Assembly: GCA_024762995.1 (NCBI GenBank)
Contig: JANTGI010000009.1
Location: forward strand, 1-46,708
DNA: 46,708 nucleotides
Origin: Saprospiraceae bacterium
Lineage (GTDB): Bacteria; Bacteroidota; Bacteroidia; Chitinophagales; Saprospiraceae
Direction of reading: 5' to 3'
Shown here: positions 1 through 8,922 of the stretch, piece after piece
Layout of the letters: each line of letters opens with the position of its first letter
How positions within the stretch are numbered: the stretch's first letter is position 1
Made by a program: the position numbers and the translations under genes
Notes under the pieces: model-generated
What the model saw: the letters and a program-made list of their open reading frames with translations, nothing else
Told to the model about the DNA's origin: nothing
Databases searched by the model: none

Positions 1-127
1 AAATACCTTGCCGAAAAAAGAAACCATCCAAGTAAAAACCGTATTTTTGCCTTAAAAATAACTGATTAGTACCGGATTTCACCCTAAACAGTTACTAACA
101 GTTTATACATCTAACGGCACAGACATT

Positions 128-2344
128 ATGACTAATCCCCAGGCAGCAAAACAACAAAAATTTGGCACCTTTCTAGGCGTCTATACCCCCAGCATCTTGA
201 CTATTCTGGGATTAATCATGTACCTACGTTTTGGCTGGGTCGTTGGTAATGTGGGACTTATCCAGACCATTGTCATTGTATTAATGGCTAGTTCTATTAC
301 TTTTATTACCGGCTTGAGTGCCTCGGCGATTGCTACTAATATCAAAGTCGGGGTTGGTGGAGAATACTATCTCATTTCCAGAAGTTTGGGCTTAGAGCCG
401 GGAGGTGCCATTGGGATTCCTTTATATCTTTGTCGAACACTGAGTGTTACTTTTTATAGTTTTGGTTTAGCGGAAGCCATATTAGTGCTATGGCCTGAAT
501 CTTGGGGGCATTTGCCGCCCCACGCAATACAAATCGGAGCCATGGTGATCATCCTTTTAGTCACCATCCTTTCGGGAAAAAGTGCCGGTTTGGTACTAAA
601 AACCCAAATACCCATCATGATTATTGTAGGAGCATCGATTGTGGCTTTGATTATTGGGGTCTTGACGAAAGACATCCATGCCCCTATTTTACGTGCGAAT
701 TATTCCACAGCACCACAAGGTTTTTGGTACGTTTTTGCGGTATTCTTTCCGGCAGTTACGGGCTTCACCGCCGGAGTCGGGATGAGCGGAGACCTAAAAG
801 ACCCCCAAAAGTCCATTCCGATAGGAACGTTAGGGGCAGTTGTCTCCGGTGCCATAATCTACTTAATTATTCCTTTAGTCTTATCGATAACAGGTGCCCT
901 GACCATCCGGCAACTAGCTGACCCTAATGCCGGTGTGACGATATGGACAAGACTAGCCATATTGGGTCCTTGGATTGTCTATCCGGCAGTTTGGGGCGCA
1001 GTATTGTCTTCTGCATTTGGAAGTATATTGGGTGGCCCAAGGATTTTACAAGCCTTATCGATGGATGGGCTTGCGCCAAAATTCTTGTCCAAACTCTCCA
1101 AATCCGGCCAACCTACCGTAGCCACTTGGATTAGCGGGGTTATCGCTTTATTAGCCGTATTTTTGGGGAGTCTAAACACTATTGCTCAATATGTTTCCGT
1201 CTTGTTTTTGACATTATATGTGGCCATTAATCTCAGTGCGGCGATTGAGCAACTTATCAAAGAACCGTCTTATCGACCGAGAATTCATGTCCCTTGGTAC
1301 ATCTCTCTAATCGGAGCAATCGCGGCGATTGTTGTAATGATATTGATTAATCCTTGGGCATTCGTATTTGCTTTTGGATTAGAATTAGTCATTTTAGCCT
1401 ACTTGGTCTCCAAAAAAATGGAACAACAATGGGGAGATGCTGCAGCAGGTATTTGGATGCGTGTCAGCCGCTTTGCCTTACTTAAACTCAATGCCCGAAA
1501 AATACATCCAAGGAATTGGCGGCCGATTCTACTTCTTTTTGTCAGAGACATCAAAGACCGTATTGATATTGTTCGATTCGCTGCGTTATTAGGTCAAAAT
1601 AGCGGAGTATTGACCATCTCCAAACTCATCACTCCCGACCAAAAAGAAGATTTGCACTCCAGAAACGAAGTCGCTTTCCGAATGCAAAAAGACCTTAAAG
1701 CAGAAGGATTAGAAGCTTTTACGGAAGTAAATATAGCTAATGACTTCAAAACAGGAATGTATCAAGTCGCTGCTTCCCATGGTATCGCCGGTCTAAAAAC
1801 CAATACCGTCGTATTCGGTTGGTCGCTCCAAGATGCAAGCAAAATCCAAGAGCTAAAAATCATCAACAACCTATCAAGAAGTGGTAAAAACATCCTACTC
1901 CTTCACTTCAATCAGCCTTTTAGCGAAAGCAAAGATAAACGTATCGATATCTGGTGGGGAGGAAAAGATACTAATGGCGACCTAATGCTACTCCTTGCCT
2001 ACTTGATACGCCTCAACAGAAAATGGGAAAAGGTAAAAATCAACATCTTCTCTAAGGTAAATACCACCCAAGATGGAGACTCGCTTCATAAAAAAATCTC
2101 TAGTGCCGTCAAAGAAGCCCGAATGCAAGCCCATATCGAGCTATTTGTCCGTCCTAATGATTCTTTTGTCCCCGTTTTACACGAAGTAAGTGCCTCCGCA
2201 GACTTGGTTTTCTTGGGACTCGCACACAATATCCAAGATTTTGAGTCCAATGCCCGGTTTATTGATACGGTCATCTCCGGGCTCAAAGTAGTCGCCTTTG
2301 TGCAAAACAATTCTATGGAAAATGAAATTCCGGTGATTTTTTAG
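128..2344 (+). CDS. SLC12-like APC-superfamily cation-chloride/amino acid transporter
   Basis: A 738-residue membrane transporter. The N-terminal two thirds (about residues 12-430) is a run of hydrophobic helices typical of the APC superfamily, with glycine-rich first-helix text (TPSILTILGLIMYLRFGWVVG) that closely resembles Na-K-Cl and K-Cl cotransporters. A soluble C-terminal region (about 440-738) matches the cytosolic regulatory part found in SLC12-type proteins, so a cation-chloride symporter is more likely than an amino acid permease. The ATG at 128 gives a normal family start, with no signal peptide. It is monocistronic: the desaturase gene downstream converges on it. The actual ions carried cannot be read from the sequence. 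Confidence 0.8.
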   Translation: MTNPQAAKQQKFGTFLGVYTPSILTILGLIMYLRFGWVVGNVGLIQTIVIVLMASSITFITGLSASAIATNIKVGVGGEYYLISRSLGLEPGGAIGIPLYLCRTLSVTFYSFGLAEAILVLWPESWGHLPPHAIQIGAMVIILLVTILSGKSAGLVLKTQIPIMIIVGASIVALIIGVLTKDIHAPILRANYSTAPQGFWYVFAVFFPAVTGFTAGVGMSGDLKDPQKSIPIGTLGAVVSGAIIYLIIPLVLSITGALTIRQLADPNAGVTIWTRLAILGPWIVYPAVWGAVLSSAFGSILGGPRILQALSMDGLAPKFLSKLSKSGQPTVATWISGVIALLAVFLGSLNTIAQYVSVLFLTLYVAINLSAAIEQLIKEPSYRPRIHVPWYISLIGAIAAIVVMILINPWAFVFAFGLELVILAYLVSKKMEQQWGDAAAGIWMRVSRFALLKLNARKIHPRNWRPILLLFVRDIKDRIDIVRFAALLGQNSGVLTISKLITPDQKEDLHSRNEVAFRMQKDLKAEGLEAFTEVNIANDFKTGMYQVAASHGIAGLKTNTVVFGWSLQDASKIQELKIINNLSRSGKNILLLHFNQPFSESKDKRIDIWWGGKDTNGDLMLLLAYLIRLNRKWEKVKINIFSKVNTTQDGDSLHKKISSAVKEARMQAHIELFVRPNDSFVPVLHEVSASADLVFLGLAHNIQDFESNARFIDTVISGLKVVAFVQNNSMENEIPVIF

Positions 2345-2455
2345 GCAAACATGGAATACCGAAACGATTTATCGTCAGAAAATGAAACGTTTATGACGGT
2401 CGAAAGCCAACCGCATGCCTAAATTCCCAACTTCTTTAAGACACCCAAAGCCAGC

Positions 2456-3553
2456 CTACGCAGGCATATAATCCATCTGCCCCAACTTCTTCAACATCCT
2501 AGCATGATCGGCAATCGCTGCCGCAAAAGTAGGTTGTTGATAATAGGGAAGACCATATTTTTTGGCTTTCTCTTGGACGATTTTGGACAGTGCCGGATAA
2601 TGCACGTGGCAGATATTAGGAAACAAATGGTGCTCTATCTGAAAATTCAACCCACCAATCAACCAAGTCAATACTTTTGACTTATTCCCAAAATTATTGG
2701 TCGTTTTTAGTTGATGCACGGCGACGACATCCTCCATATTGTTTTCTCCATTAGGCTGTGGGAAGGCTGTTTCTTCCACCACATGAGCCGGTTGAAACAC
2801 TAAGCTCAAAATCAAGCCCGCCACCAAATGCTTAATCATAAAGGCAACCAAAATGTACCAAGCGGGCACAGAAAGAAGGACAATCGGAAGAACCACCACC
2901 ACAAAGACATAGAGTACCTTTGTCAGTAAAATGCGCAAAATAGCTTCCCGATAGGACGCTTCTTGCTTTAGGATATCCATTCTCTTATACAGCGCCAAAT
3001 CTTTAAAATCCTTACCAACCACCCAATAAATCGTCATCAAACTATACAAAAACCAAGCGTAAAGATGTTGATAATTATGGGCTTTTAATCGTTTGGTTCG
3101 CGGGGTAAAACGCATTAATTTGCCGGGATTCAAGTCTTGATCCAACCCGTCAATATTGGTGAATGAATGGTGCAATACATTGTGCTGCAATCTCCAGTTA
3201 ATGGCACTTCCACCGGCAATATTAATTAAATTACCGAGCAGCGTATTGACCCATTTTTTCTTGGAGTAAGCCCCGTGATTGGCATCGTGCATGATGGTTA
3301 ACCCAACCCCGGACATTCCAAGCCCCATCAAGACATAAGTCCCGATAATGCTCCAAATATTAGTATAACCGGCAAGAAGCATGACGATATATGGCACCAC
3401 ATAAAGGGAAATCATAAAAATCGTCTTTAAAATCATGCTGGTATTGGCATATTTGGAGATATTGTTCTCCTTGAAATAGGCATTAACGCTTTTGCGCAAT
3501 TCTTTGGCAAAATTGGCGTATTCGCCTTTTCTCGGAAACTTTACTAATTCCAT
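2456..3553 (-). CDS. Membrane fatty acid desaturase (acyl-CoA/acyl-lipid type)
   Basis: A 365-residue integral membrane di-iron desaturase that should insert a cis double bond into an acyl chain at the inner membrane. The three histidine boxes are visible: HDANH (residues 89-93), HNVLHH (124-129) and QIEHH (305-309). The Gln in the last box is the form seen in front-end (delta-5/6, linoleoyl-CoA type) desaturases. There is no cytochrome b5 domain at the N-terminus, so electrons must come from a separate carrier. Hydrophobic pairs lie near residues 42-90 and 200-250. Length is normal for bacterial members. It converges with the transporter on its left and has about 240 bases with no evident gene on its upstream side. 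Regiospecificity is not determinable here. Confidence 0.9.
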   Translation of the reverse strand: MELVKFPRKGEYANFAKELRKSVNAYFKENNISKYANTSMILKTIFMISLYVVPYIVMLLAGYTNIWSIIGTYVLMGLGMSGVGLTIMHDANHGAYSKKKWVNTLLGNLINIAGGSAINWRLQHNVLHHSFTNIDGLDQDLNPGKLMRFTPRTKRLKAHNYQHLYAWFLYSLMTIYWVVGKDFKDLALYKRMDILKQEASYREAILRILLTKVLYVFVVVVLPIVLLSVPAWYILVAFMIKHLVAGLILSLVFQPAHVVEETAFPQPNGENNMEDVVAVHQLKTTNNFGNKSKVLTWLIGGLNFQIEHHLFPNICHVHYPALSKIVQEKAKKYGLPYYQQPTFAAAIADHARMLKKLGQMDYMPA

Positions 3554-3794
3554 TTTTTATCGTTTGGTTGCAAAAAAATTCTCTTTCTCCCGTTCGTTTT
3601 CTTCTTAACGCAAGCAAAATAGGCAAGATTATCCGAACTGACCTAACTTTCACCTTTTTTTTTGGCTTTAGTGACTTTTGTCAGTGGTTTTGGCTTTGTT
3701 CTTTGGGGTTGAACTTGCTAAAGGTCTCTGGGCACTCTTAAGAAATTGAGGTATCACTACCTTCATTTTAGTGTAGTTGGCGGGTTGGCTTATA

Positions 3795-4676
3795 TCATTC
3801 ATTATCTTCGTAATAATATGAGTAATCAATTCCTTTCATAAACATTTCTCGGTCATTAATTTTGTCAGTTAAAGCATTTTTTAAAAGTCGTTTTAAGGTG
3901 CTACTATTGGTCGGGCTTTGCATCATTGCATTCATATAATCTCTTTTGCTTATTTTACTCCAATCAACACATTTTTTCAATCGCTTTTTTAATATCAAAT
4001 CCAACCATATTCGAGTGCTTCTACCATTACCTTCCATAAAAGGATGTGCAATATTCATTTCTACATATTTGTCAATAATTTCATCAAATGTTGTTTCAGG
4101 CATTTCTTCTATTTGCTTTAATATATCACCTAAAAAACGAGATACCGCAAATTGAAAACCACCTTTTGCTATGTTTTTCTGTCTAATTTGTCCAGCAAAA
4201 TCATATAATCCACCAAATAGATATGCGTGTATTTGTTGTAATCCTTTTGCTGTACCAACTTCTATGCTATTGATAAAAGAACTTTCAAATAAAGCATACG
4301 CTTTTGTTTTACTTTTCCCGTCTATACTTTCATCGCTGTATGTAAACCATTCTATAAATCGGTTTGCTTTTTTGCCTGGAAATTCTTTGCCCAAAGCAAT
4401 AATTCCGTCATAATCTAACATATCGGTTAGACGTTTCCTTCCATCCGGGGCAAGAATTTTCAACTGGGTAGTGGCACTAACCACTTGGCTATTCTCTTTT
4501 TTTAGTTTGGCTTTGAGATATTTCCAGTAATTTCGAGTTTTGTTGTAATCATCTTGGTCTGTAAGCACTGCTATGATATCCAATACGGAAAACCACCATT
4601 TGGAATTTTCATCATCCCAAATAGCACGGACTTCACGGTCATCAAAAAAACGTATGGATATTCTTTCTTTACTCAT
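3795..4676 (-). CDS. Bro-N / Fic domain protein (probable protein AMPylase)
   Basis: A 293-residue two-domain protein. Residues 1-115 look like a Bro-N domain, the N-terminal DNA-binding module of phage antirepressors ([20 protein letters not shown], then a [12 protein letters not shown] segment). Residues 130-293 are a Fic domain with the complete core motif [12 protein letters not shown] (211-222), so the catalytic His211 and phosphate-binding loop are intact and NMP transfer (normally AMPylation) is expected. The C-terminus reads S286-YYY-E290-D, close to the class III inhibitory motif (S/T)xxxE(G/N), so autoinhibition is plausible. No antitoxin gene is adjacent. It stands alone, is more AT-rich than its neighbours by eye and may be acquired. 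The target is unknown. Confidence 0.85.
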   Translation of the reverse strand: MSKERISIRFFDDREVRAIWDDENSKWWFSVLDIIAVLTDQDDYNKTRNYWKYLKAKLKKENSQVVSATTQLKILAPDGRKRLTDMLDYDGIIALGKEFPGKKANRFIEWFTYSDESIDGKSKTKAYALFESSFINSIEVGTAKGLQQIHAYLFGGLYDFAGQIRQKNIAKGGFQFAVSRFLGDILKQIEEMPETTFDEIIDKYVEMNIAHPFMEGNGRSTRIWLDLILKKRLKKCVDWSKISKRDYMNAMMQSPTNSSTLKRLLKNALTDKINDREMFMKGIDYSYYYEDNE

Positions 4677-4902
4677 AATTTTATTCTTTCTGAAATTTAA
4701 TTTTTATTGGTTACTTTTTAATGACCGCCAACGTGCCTATGCCAACCAAAAACTCCCACAATATACAAAAAACTTTAAACAAACAAGAAAAGTACTCTTG
4801 TTTATTTCTCAATCATCTAGTGCACTGCGGTCTCCACAGACACACCCCAATTTCACCCACCCCCATAAATATCAAAAAAAAACCTACTTTTACACCCGAA
4901 TA

Positions 4903-6387
4903 ATGAGCATCTTAAAAAAATTAGCCGGGGATACCGCCATTTACGGACTGAGTAGCATACTTGGACGGTTGATTAACTATGCCTTGGTGCCATTTTATAC
5001 ACGGGTATTTTTAGAAGAAGAATATGGTGTTATCTCTGATCTATATGCTTGGACTGCTTTGGTGATGGTGATTTTTGTGTTTCGGATGGAGACATCATTT
5101 TTTCGATTTTACAATAAGGATGGGGTAGGAGAAAAAGCTTTTCCGACGGCGATGATGAGTGTGGGATTGGAAGCGATTTTCTTTTCGGGATTGATGATTA
5201 TTTTTTCGGATTCGATTGCGGAGTGGTTGCACTATCCGGGCAAAGGGCTTTATGTGACCATTTTTGCGTTGATTTTGGGGTTTGATGCGATATCGGAGAT
5301 ACCTTACGCCAAATTGCGGGCAGACTCTCGCCCGATACGCTTTGCCACGATTCGATTGACCAATATTATCGTCAATGTATCCGCTAATCTATTTTTCTTG
5401 GTGGCGATGCCTTGGGTGCTTCAAAACTATGAAACCGGAGCCTTACATGATTTTGCGCAAGCAATCTATCGCCCGGAATTTGGGATTGGATATGTCTTTT
5501 TGTCCAATGTTTTGGCTTCGTTGGTCACTTTTTTGATGCTCCTTCCGGAAATATTACGCACTCGCTGGACGCTAAATATCACTATGTGGAAACAGATGGT
5601 TTGGTATGCCGCCCCTTTGGTTGTCGCCGGATTTGCGGGAATTATCAACGAGGTCATCGACCGGACTTTGTTAAAAACGCATTTGCCGGGTTCCCTTTCA
5701 GAAAATCTAGCCCAAGTCGGTATTTACTCCGCTAATTACAAGATTGCGACGCTGTTGGCGCTATTTACGCAGGCCTATCGCTATGCGGCCGAACCTTTCT
5801 TTTTTGCGCAAGCGAAAGACAAAAATGCGCCAAATGTCTATGCCAAATCGACCTATTATTTCTTTTTGGCATCTTCCGTCGGGGTGATTCTGATTGGTTC
5901 TTGGTTGGATGTCATCATCTTAATTTTGGGAAAAGGCTTCCGGGAAGGCTTGGGAATTGTGCCGATTATTTTATTTGCCAATCTCTTTTTGGGTATTTTT
6001 TATAACATGGCGATTTGGTACAAAATCAAAGACAAAACGTATGCCGGTGCAGTGATTGGGATTATCGGTGCGTTGATTACGCTTGCGCTAAATTGGGTGC
6101 TCATCCCCAAAATCGGTTATTACGGCTCCGCTTGGGCGACCTTGGCTTGTTATTTTTCTATGACGGTGATTGTTTGGGCTTGGGGGCAAAAAATATATCC
6201 GATACCTTATCCGATTGGTAAGATGGCCGTATTTTTGGCCATTGTGATTGGTATTCTGGGTGTTAATTTTTATTTGATGCAAGAAGTCAATGATTGGGGC
6301 ATGCTGTCTTATGGATTGAGGGCCTTGCTTAGTTTGATTTTTGTGGGACTGGTCGGGAAGGTTTTTGCGCAAGCACGACAACAATAG
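4903..6387 (+). CDS. Wzx-like oligosaccharide flippase (MOP superfamily)
   Basis: A polytopic membrane protein of 494 residues that probably flips lipid-linked glycans across the inner membrane for surface polysaccharide. The start MSILKKLAGDTAIYGLSS is typical of polysaccharide biosynthesis flippases and sets the ATG at 4903; the longer open frame from 4573 overlaps the divergent Fic gene and adds nothing family-like. About 12-14 hydrophobic helices run the full length. No glycosyltransferase genes sit beside it, so it is an orphan flippase here. The gene is unusual in holding three exact copies of TTTTGCGCAAGC (5451, 5802, 6363), each coding for F-A-Q-A. It ends 5 bases before the converging MarC-family gene. 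Confidence 0.85.
   Translation: MSILKKLAGDTAIYGLSSILGRLINYALVPFYTRVFLEEEYGVISDLYAWTALVMVIFVFRMETSFFRFYNKDGVGEKAFPTAMMSVGLEAIFFSGLMIIFSDSIAEWLHYPGKGLYVTIFALILGFDAISEIPYAKLRADSRPIRFATIRLTNIIVNVSANLFFLVAMPWVLQNYETGALHDFAQAIYRPEFGIGYVFLSNVLASLVTFLMLLPEILRTRWTLNITMWKQMVWYAAPLVVAGFAGIINEVIDRTLLKTHLPGSLSENLAQVGIYSANYKIATLLALFTQAYRYAAEPFFFAQAKDKNAPNVYAKSTYYFFLASSVGVILIGSWLDVIILILGKGFREGLGIVPIILFANLFLGIFYNMAIWYKIKDKTYAGAVIGIIGALITLALNWVLIPKIGYYGSAWATLACYFSMTVIVWAWGQKIYPIPYPIGKMAVFLAIVIGILGVNFYLMQEVNDWGMLSYGLRALLSLIFVGLVGKVFAQARQQ
5451..5462 (+). repeat. TTTTGCGCAAGC motif, copy 1
   Basis: Exact 12-mer inside the flippase gene, read in frame as F-A-Q-A. One of nine exact copies in the window. Confidence 0.85.
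5802..5813 (+). repeat. TTTTGCGCAAGC motif, copy 2
   Basis: Exact 12-mer inside the flippase gene, preceded by a longer T run and again read as F-A-Q-A. Confidence 0.85.
6363..6374 (+). repeat. TTTTGCGCAAGC motif, copy 3
   Basis: Exact 12-mer five codons before the end of the flippase gene, read as F-A-Q-A. It lies just 5' of the convergent junction with the MarC-family gene. Confidence 0.85.
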
Positions 6388-6392
6388 ACTGT

Positions 6393-6986
6393 CTATTCAG
6401 CAGTAACTTTTACGACCAGATGAAAATTATCTCTAAATAATTTGGTAGCAATGGCCAAGAGTATTATTCCAAATACTTTTCGCAAGACATTCGCTCCGGA
6501 CCGCCCAAGCCTTTGGCTTATCCATGTAGAGCCTTTGAGTACCACATAAACGACCAGCATGTTTAGGAAAATTGCTGCTTCTATATTAATGGCCTGATAT
6601 TTTGCCCGCAAGGTCAATATCGTCGTCAAGGTACCTGCTCCGGCAATCAAAGGAAAAGCAATAGGTACGATAGACCCTGATGCGCCTTTCATCTCTTCCT
6701 TAAAAATCTGTACGCCCACAATCATCTCAAAACCCATCAAAAAGATGATAATCGCCCCTGCAACGGCAAAAGACTCTACATCCACCCCAAAGAGTCTTAA
6801 TAAACCTTCTCCGGCAAACAAAAAAATCGTCATCAAAACAAAGGCAACCAATGTAGCCTGAAATGAACCAATTGTCGTCCCTTTTTTCTTCATCTCTATT
6901 ATGATGGGAATAGAGCCTAAGATGTCTATAACCGAAAAGAGAATCAAAAAAACGGAAATTATCTCCTTAAAATTCATATTGCCCAA
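6393..6986 (-). CDS. MarC family integral membrane protein
   Basis: A 197-residue inner-membrane protein of the MarC (UPF0056) family: about six hydrophobic helices, an N-terminal FLILFSVIDILGSIPIII segment and a central FLMGFEMIVG segment, as in MarC/YchE proteins. The family's biochemical role is not settled; the old link to multiple antibiotic resistance is not supported for E. coli MarC. Start could be the first Met or Met4 (MNFKEI). It converges on the flippase with only 5 bases between the stop codons. About 216 bases without a gene lie upstream, holding a small GCCTGC-T-GCAGGC palindrome. Confidence 0.88.
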   Translation of the reverse strand: MGNMNFKEIISVFLILFSVIDILGSIPIIIEMKKKGTTIGSFQATLVAFVLMTIFLFAGEGLLRLFGVDVESFAVAGAIIIFLMGFEMIVGVQIFKEEMKGASGSIVPIAFPLIAGAGTLTTILTLRAKYQAINIEAAIFLNMLVVYVVLKGSTWISQRLGRSGANVLRKVFGIILLAIATKLFRDNFHLVVKVTAE

Positions 6987-7149
6987 TTTAGGGGCTACAA
7001 CGTATAGGATAGGAAGTAGTTGCTAAATAGGGGCAATAAAGTTTTGGCCTTGCCCTGCGCAGTGTAGGCTGTAGCGGTGGGCAGACAGGTTCTTCGGTAT
7101 AACAACACAACGGTATCGCTCATTCTTGGTTTTGTGGCATTGGTGGCAT

Positions 7150-7166
7150 TGCCTGCTGCAGGCAGG
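7150..7166. repeat. CCTGC/GCAGG hairpin repeat
   Basis: The sequence GCCTGC-T-GCAGGC forms a perfect six-base stem around one T. It belongs to the same CCTGC/GCAGG-rich family as the elements near 13318, 17806 and 35110, all outside genes. Confidence 0.5.
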
Positions 7167-7202
7167 GATCAATGGGCTTAGACATCAGCTATCTCCCCAA
7201 AA

Positions 7203-8132
7203 TCACTCTTCCGTCACGATAAAAAAGCCTTCGCTGCCTTGCACCTGATATAAGGGCATCAAAACATAGCCGTTTAGCGGGGACAAAATCTTACCATGTA
7301 CATCATCTGCTAAATACTCCCCTTTTTTTATGGGGGTAAAGTTACGATAGCCGGGATGCATTTTAAAAGAATCGGACGATCTAAACTGATGTTTGTAAGC
7401 CAACTTCGCCAACTTCGGCAAATGCTTGGTGTAAGCTTTCAATATATCATCATGGCGACTTTCCACATCTTCGGGCTTCACTAGGTGTATAAATCGCAGG
7501 CAATTCACAATGGCCGCCACCGACCGATTAATGGATAAAGGGTCATCATGCTGACCGGACTCAAAAGTCACCGTGACAGTCGGAATACCCAAGTTTTCTC
7601 CGTCAAAAAACTGCATAAAAGTCCCGTGCAAGGTTTCTGTTAGGTTAGAAATCACGGGAGCAAACAATCCCTTGGCCAATTCATAACTCTCTCTAGTCCC
7701 TGTAGGAATAGAAAAAATTCCGTCTTCGGCCGAAGTCGTATGCAAATCCAATAAAATGATTTTGGTCGGCTTGTAAGCCTTTATTTCATCTTTAATGACT
7801 TGATAAATGGCCACCATCTCTTTCTCTTCCGCCCGAAGTTGCGAAGGTGGCTTTGATAAGGCTTGCTCAATATTAGACCGGGTCCATTGACGATTCAAAT
7901 CCACGTCAATATATCTTTTCCCGGCCTTGATGGCTGCCTTATTTCCGTATAATCCAATTATCCTGCCCTTAAATTCAAATCCGGGATTAGTGAGTGGCTC
8001 CTCTTTAAGCATCTTAAACAAAAGCCTAAGAGCATGTACCCCCGCCAATTCATTACCATGCATCCCGCCAACAGCGATAACCAAAGGCCCGTGTCCGCCT
8101 TCAAACGCTCCAATATATCTGTCTTGTTTCAT
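7203..8132 (-). CDS. Succinylglutamate desuccinylase/aspartoacylase family zinc hydrolase
   Basis: A 309-residue protein of the AstE/ASPA branch of the M14 zinc carboxypeptidase clan. Expected zinc ligands are visible as H25-G-N-E28 (GGMHGNE) and H131 (DLHTT), the DVDLNR motif is at 76-81, and E191 (VTFESG) is placed as the general acid/base. Members hydrolyse N-acyl or amide bonds of amino acids or small peptides; the substrate cannot be read here. The stop of the outer-membrane protein gene upstream is 2 bases from this start, so the two are almost certainly one transcript. A second, distinct family member lies at 34076-35035 beside rimK. Confidence 0.85.
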   Translation of the reverse strand: MKQDRYIGAFEGGHGPLVIAVGGMHGNELAGVHALRLLFKMLKEEPLTNPGFEFKGRIIGLYGNKAAIKAGKRYIDVDLNRQWTRSNIEQALSKPPSQLRAEEKEMVAIYQVIKDEIKAYKPTKIILLDLHTTSAEDGIFSIPTGTRESYELAKGLFAPVISNLTETLHGTFMQFFDGENLGIPTVTVTFESGQHDDPLSINRSVAAIVNCLRFIHLVKPEDVESRHDDILKAYTKHLPKLAKLAYKHQFRSSDSFKMHPGYRNFTPIKKGEYLADDVHGKILSPLNGYVLMPLYQVQGSEGFFIVTEE

Positions 8133-8134
8133 TC

Positions 8135-8869
8135 TTAGTCGATGTATTCTACCTTGTGTAAAAAACGAAGGCCCAAAGAAATTTCAAAAGTCAAATTCGT
8201 AATACTTCTTTGGGGAGTACTTGTCGGCCCATTTCCGACGGAACCACAAGTATTAATAATTCCTGTAATGGCCGGTTGCTCGTATTGACGTGAAAAATCA
8301 GGATTAACCGTAAACTCAATCAAACCTCCAAGCAAATCCGTAAAGGGAAATTCAAATCCTCCTCCAAAAATAGCACCATAATTAAATTTCTTAATAAACT
8401 CCTTCTTATCATACGGATAGATTCCGTAACAAGTATTGTATTGTTGAAATTGCGCCAGATTGGTCTTCAAGGTATATTCTCCACGGACACCCAGTAGATA
8501 ATAGGGCGTCAAGTTGCCCATCACATTTAGTTTTTTCTTAGCCCCGACGGACAGAGCCAAGTTATTAAATCTTATGGCAAAATCTTGGTCAAAACGCTGC
8601 CCACCGGTACTAAATAGAGTAGTCCGCATGGATGTGCCCCTAGCGTGGTATCCTGCTTGCGCAAAAATTGTAAACCTTGGGTCTTCGGGCAATTCTTCAA
8701 TCGCTGCAATAATGTGATAGCTTGTCAGTGGGTTGCGTCGTCCTAATTGATTGTCCCATTTTTGCATCCCCAAGGAAAGCCCACCCTTTAAGGTGTAAAC
8801 CGCCCCCTGCGCTTGTGCAAAATGAAGACTAAGAAACCAAGCAAAAACAATGTACAAAAAACCTTTCAT
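8135..8869 (-). CDS. Secreted outer-membrane beta-barrel-like protein, unknown function
   Basis: About 244 residues. The ATG at 8869 is preferred over a TTG 15 bases upstream because it begins directly with a signal peptide (MKGFLYIVFAWFLSLHFAQAQ). The mature part alternates short hydrophobic strands and turns (GGLSLGMQKWD, NLALSVGAKKK, YYLLGVRGEYTL, YGAIFGGGFEFPF) and ends LTFEISLGLRFLHKV, the look of a small OmpA-like or porin-family barrel. No named family is recognised. It is translationally close to the desuccinylase-like gene downstream. The segment coding for FAQAG carries one copy of the repeated 12-mer. Confidence 0.75.
   Translation of the reverse strand: MKGFLYIVFAWFLSLHFAQAQGAVYTLKGGLSLGMQKWDNQLGRRNPLTSYHIIAAIEELPEDPRFTIFAQAGYHARGTSMRTTLFSTGGQRFDQDFAIRFNNLALSVGAKKKLNVMGNLTPYYLLGVRGEYTLKTNLAQFQQYNTCYGIYPYDKKEFIKKFNYGAIFGGGFEFPFTDLLGGLIEFTVNPDFSRQYEQPAITGIINTCGSVGNGPTSTPQRSITNLTFEISLGLRFLHKVEYID
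8655..8666 (-). repeat. TTTTGCGCAAGC motif, copy 4
   Basis: Exact copy on the minus strand inside the minus-strand outer-membrane protein gene, read as F-A-Q-A. Confidence 0.85.
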
Positions 8870-8922
8870 ATCGTTGGTATTCAACTAGTTAGCTATACCA
8901 ACAAAGGCATATTGTCAGCACG

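Noticed and set aside
4573-4902. Upstream 110 codons in frame with the flippase gene
   Set aside because: They overlap the divergent Fic gene and lack the family start; MSILKKLAGDTAIYGLSS at 4903 is the normal beginning.
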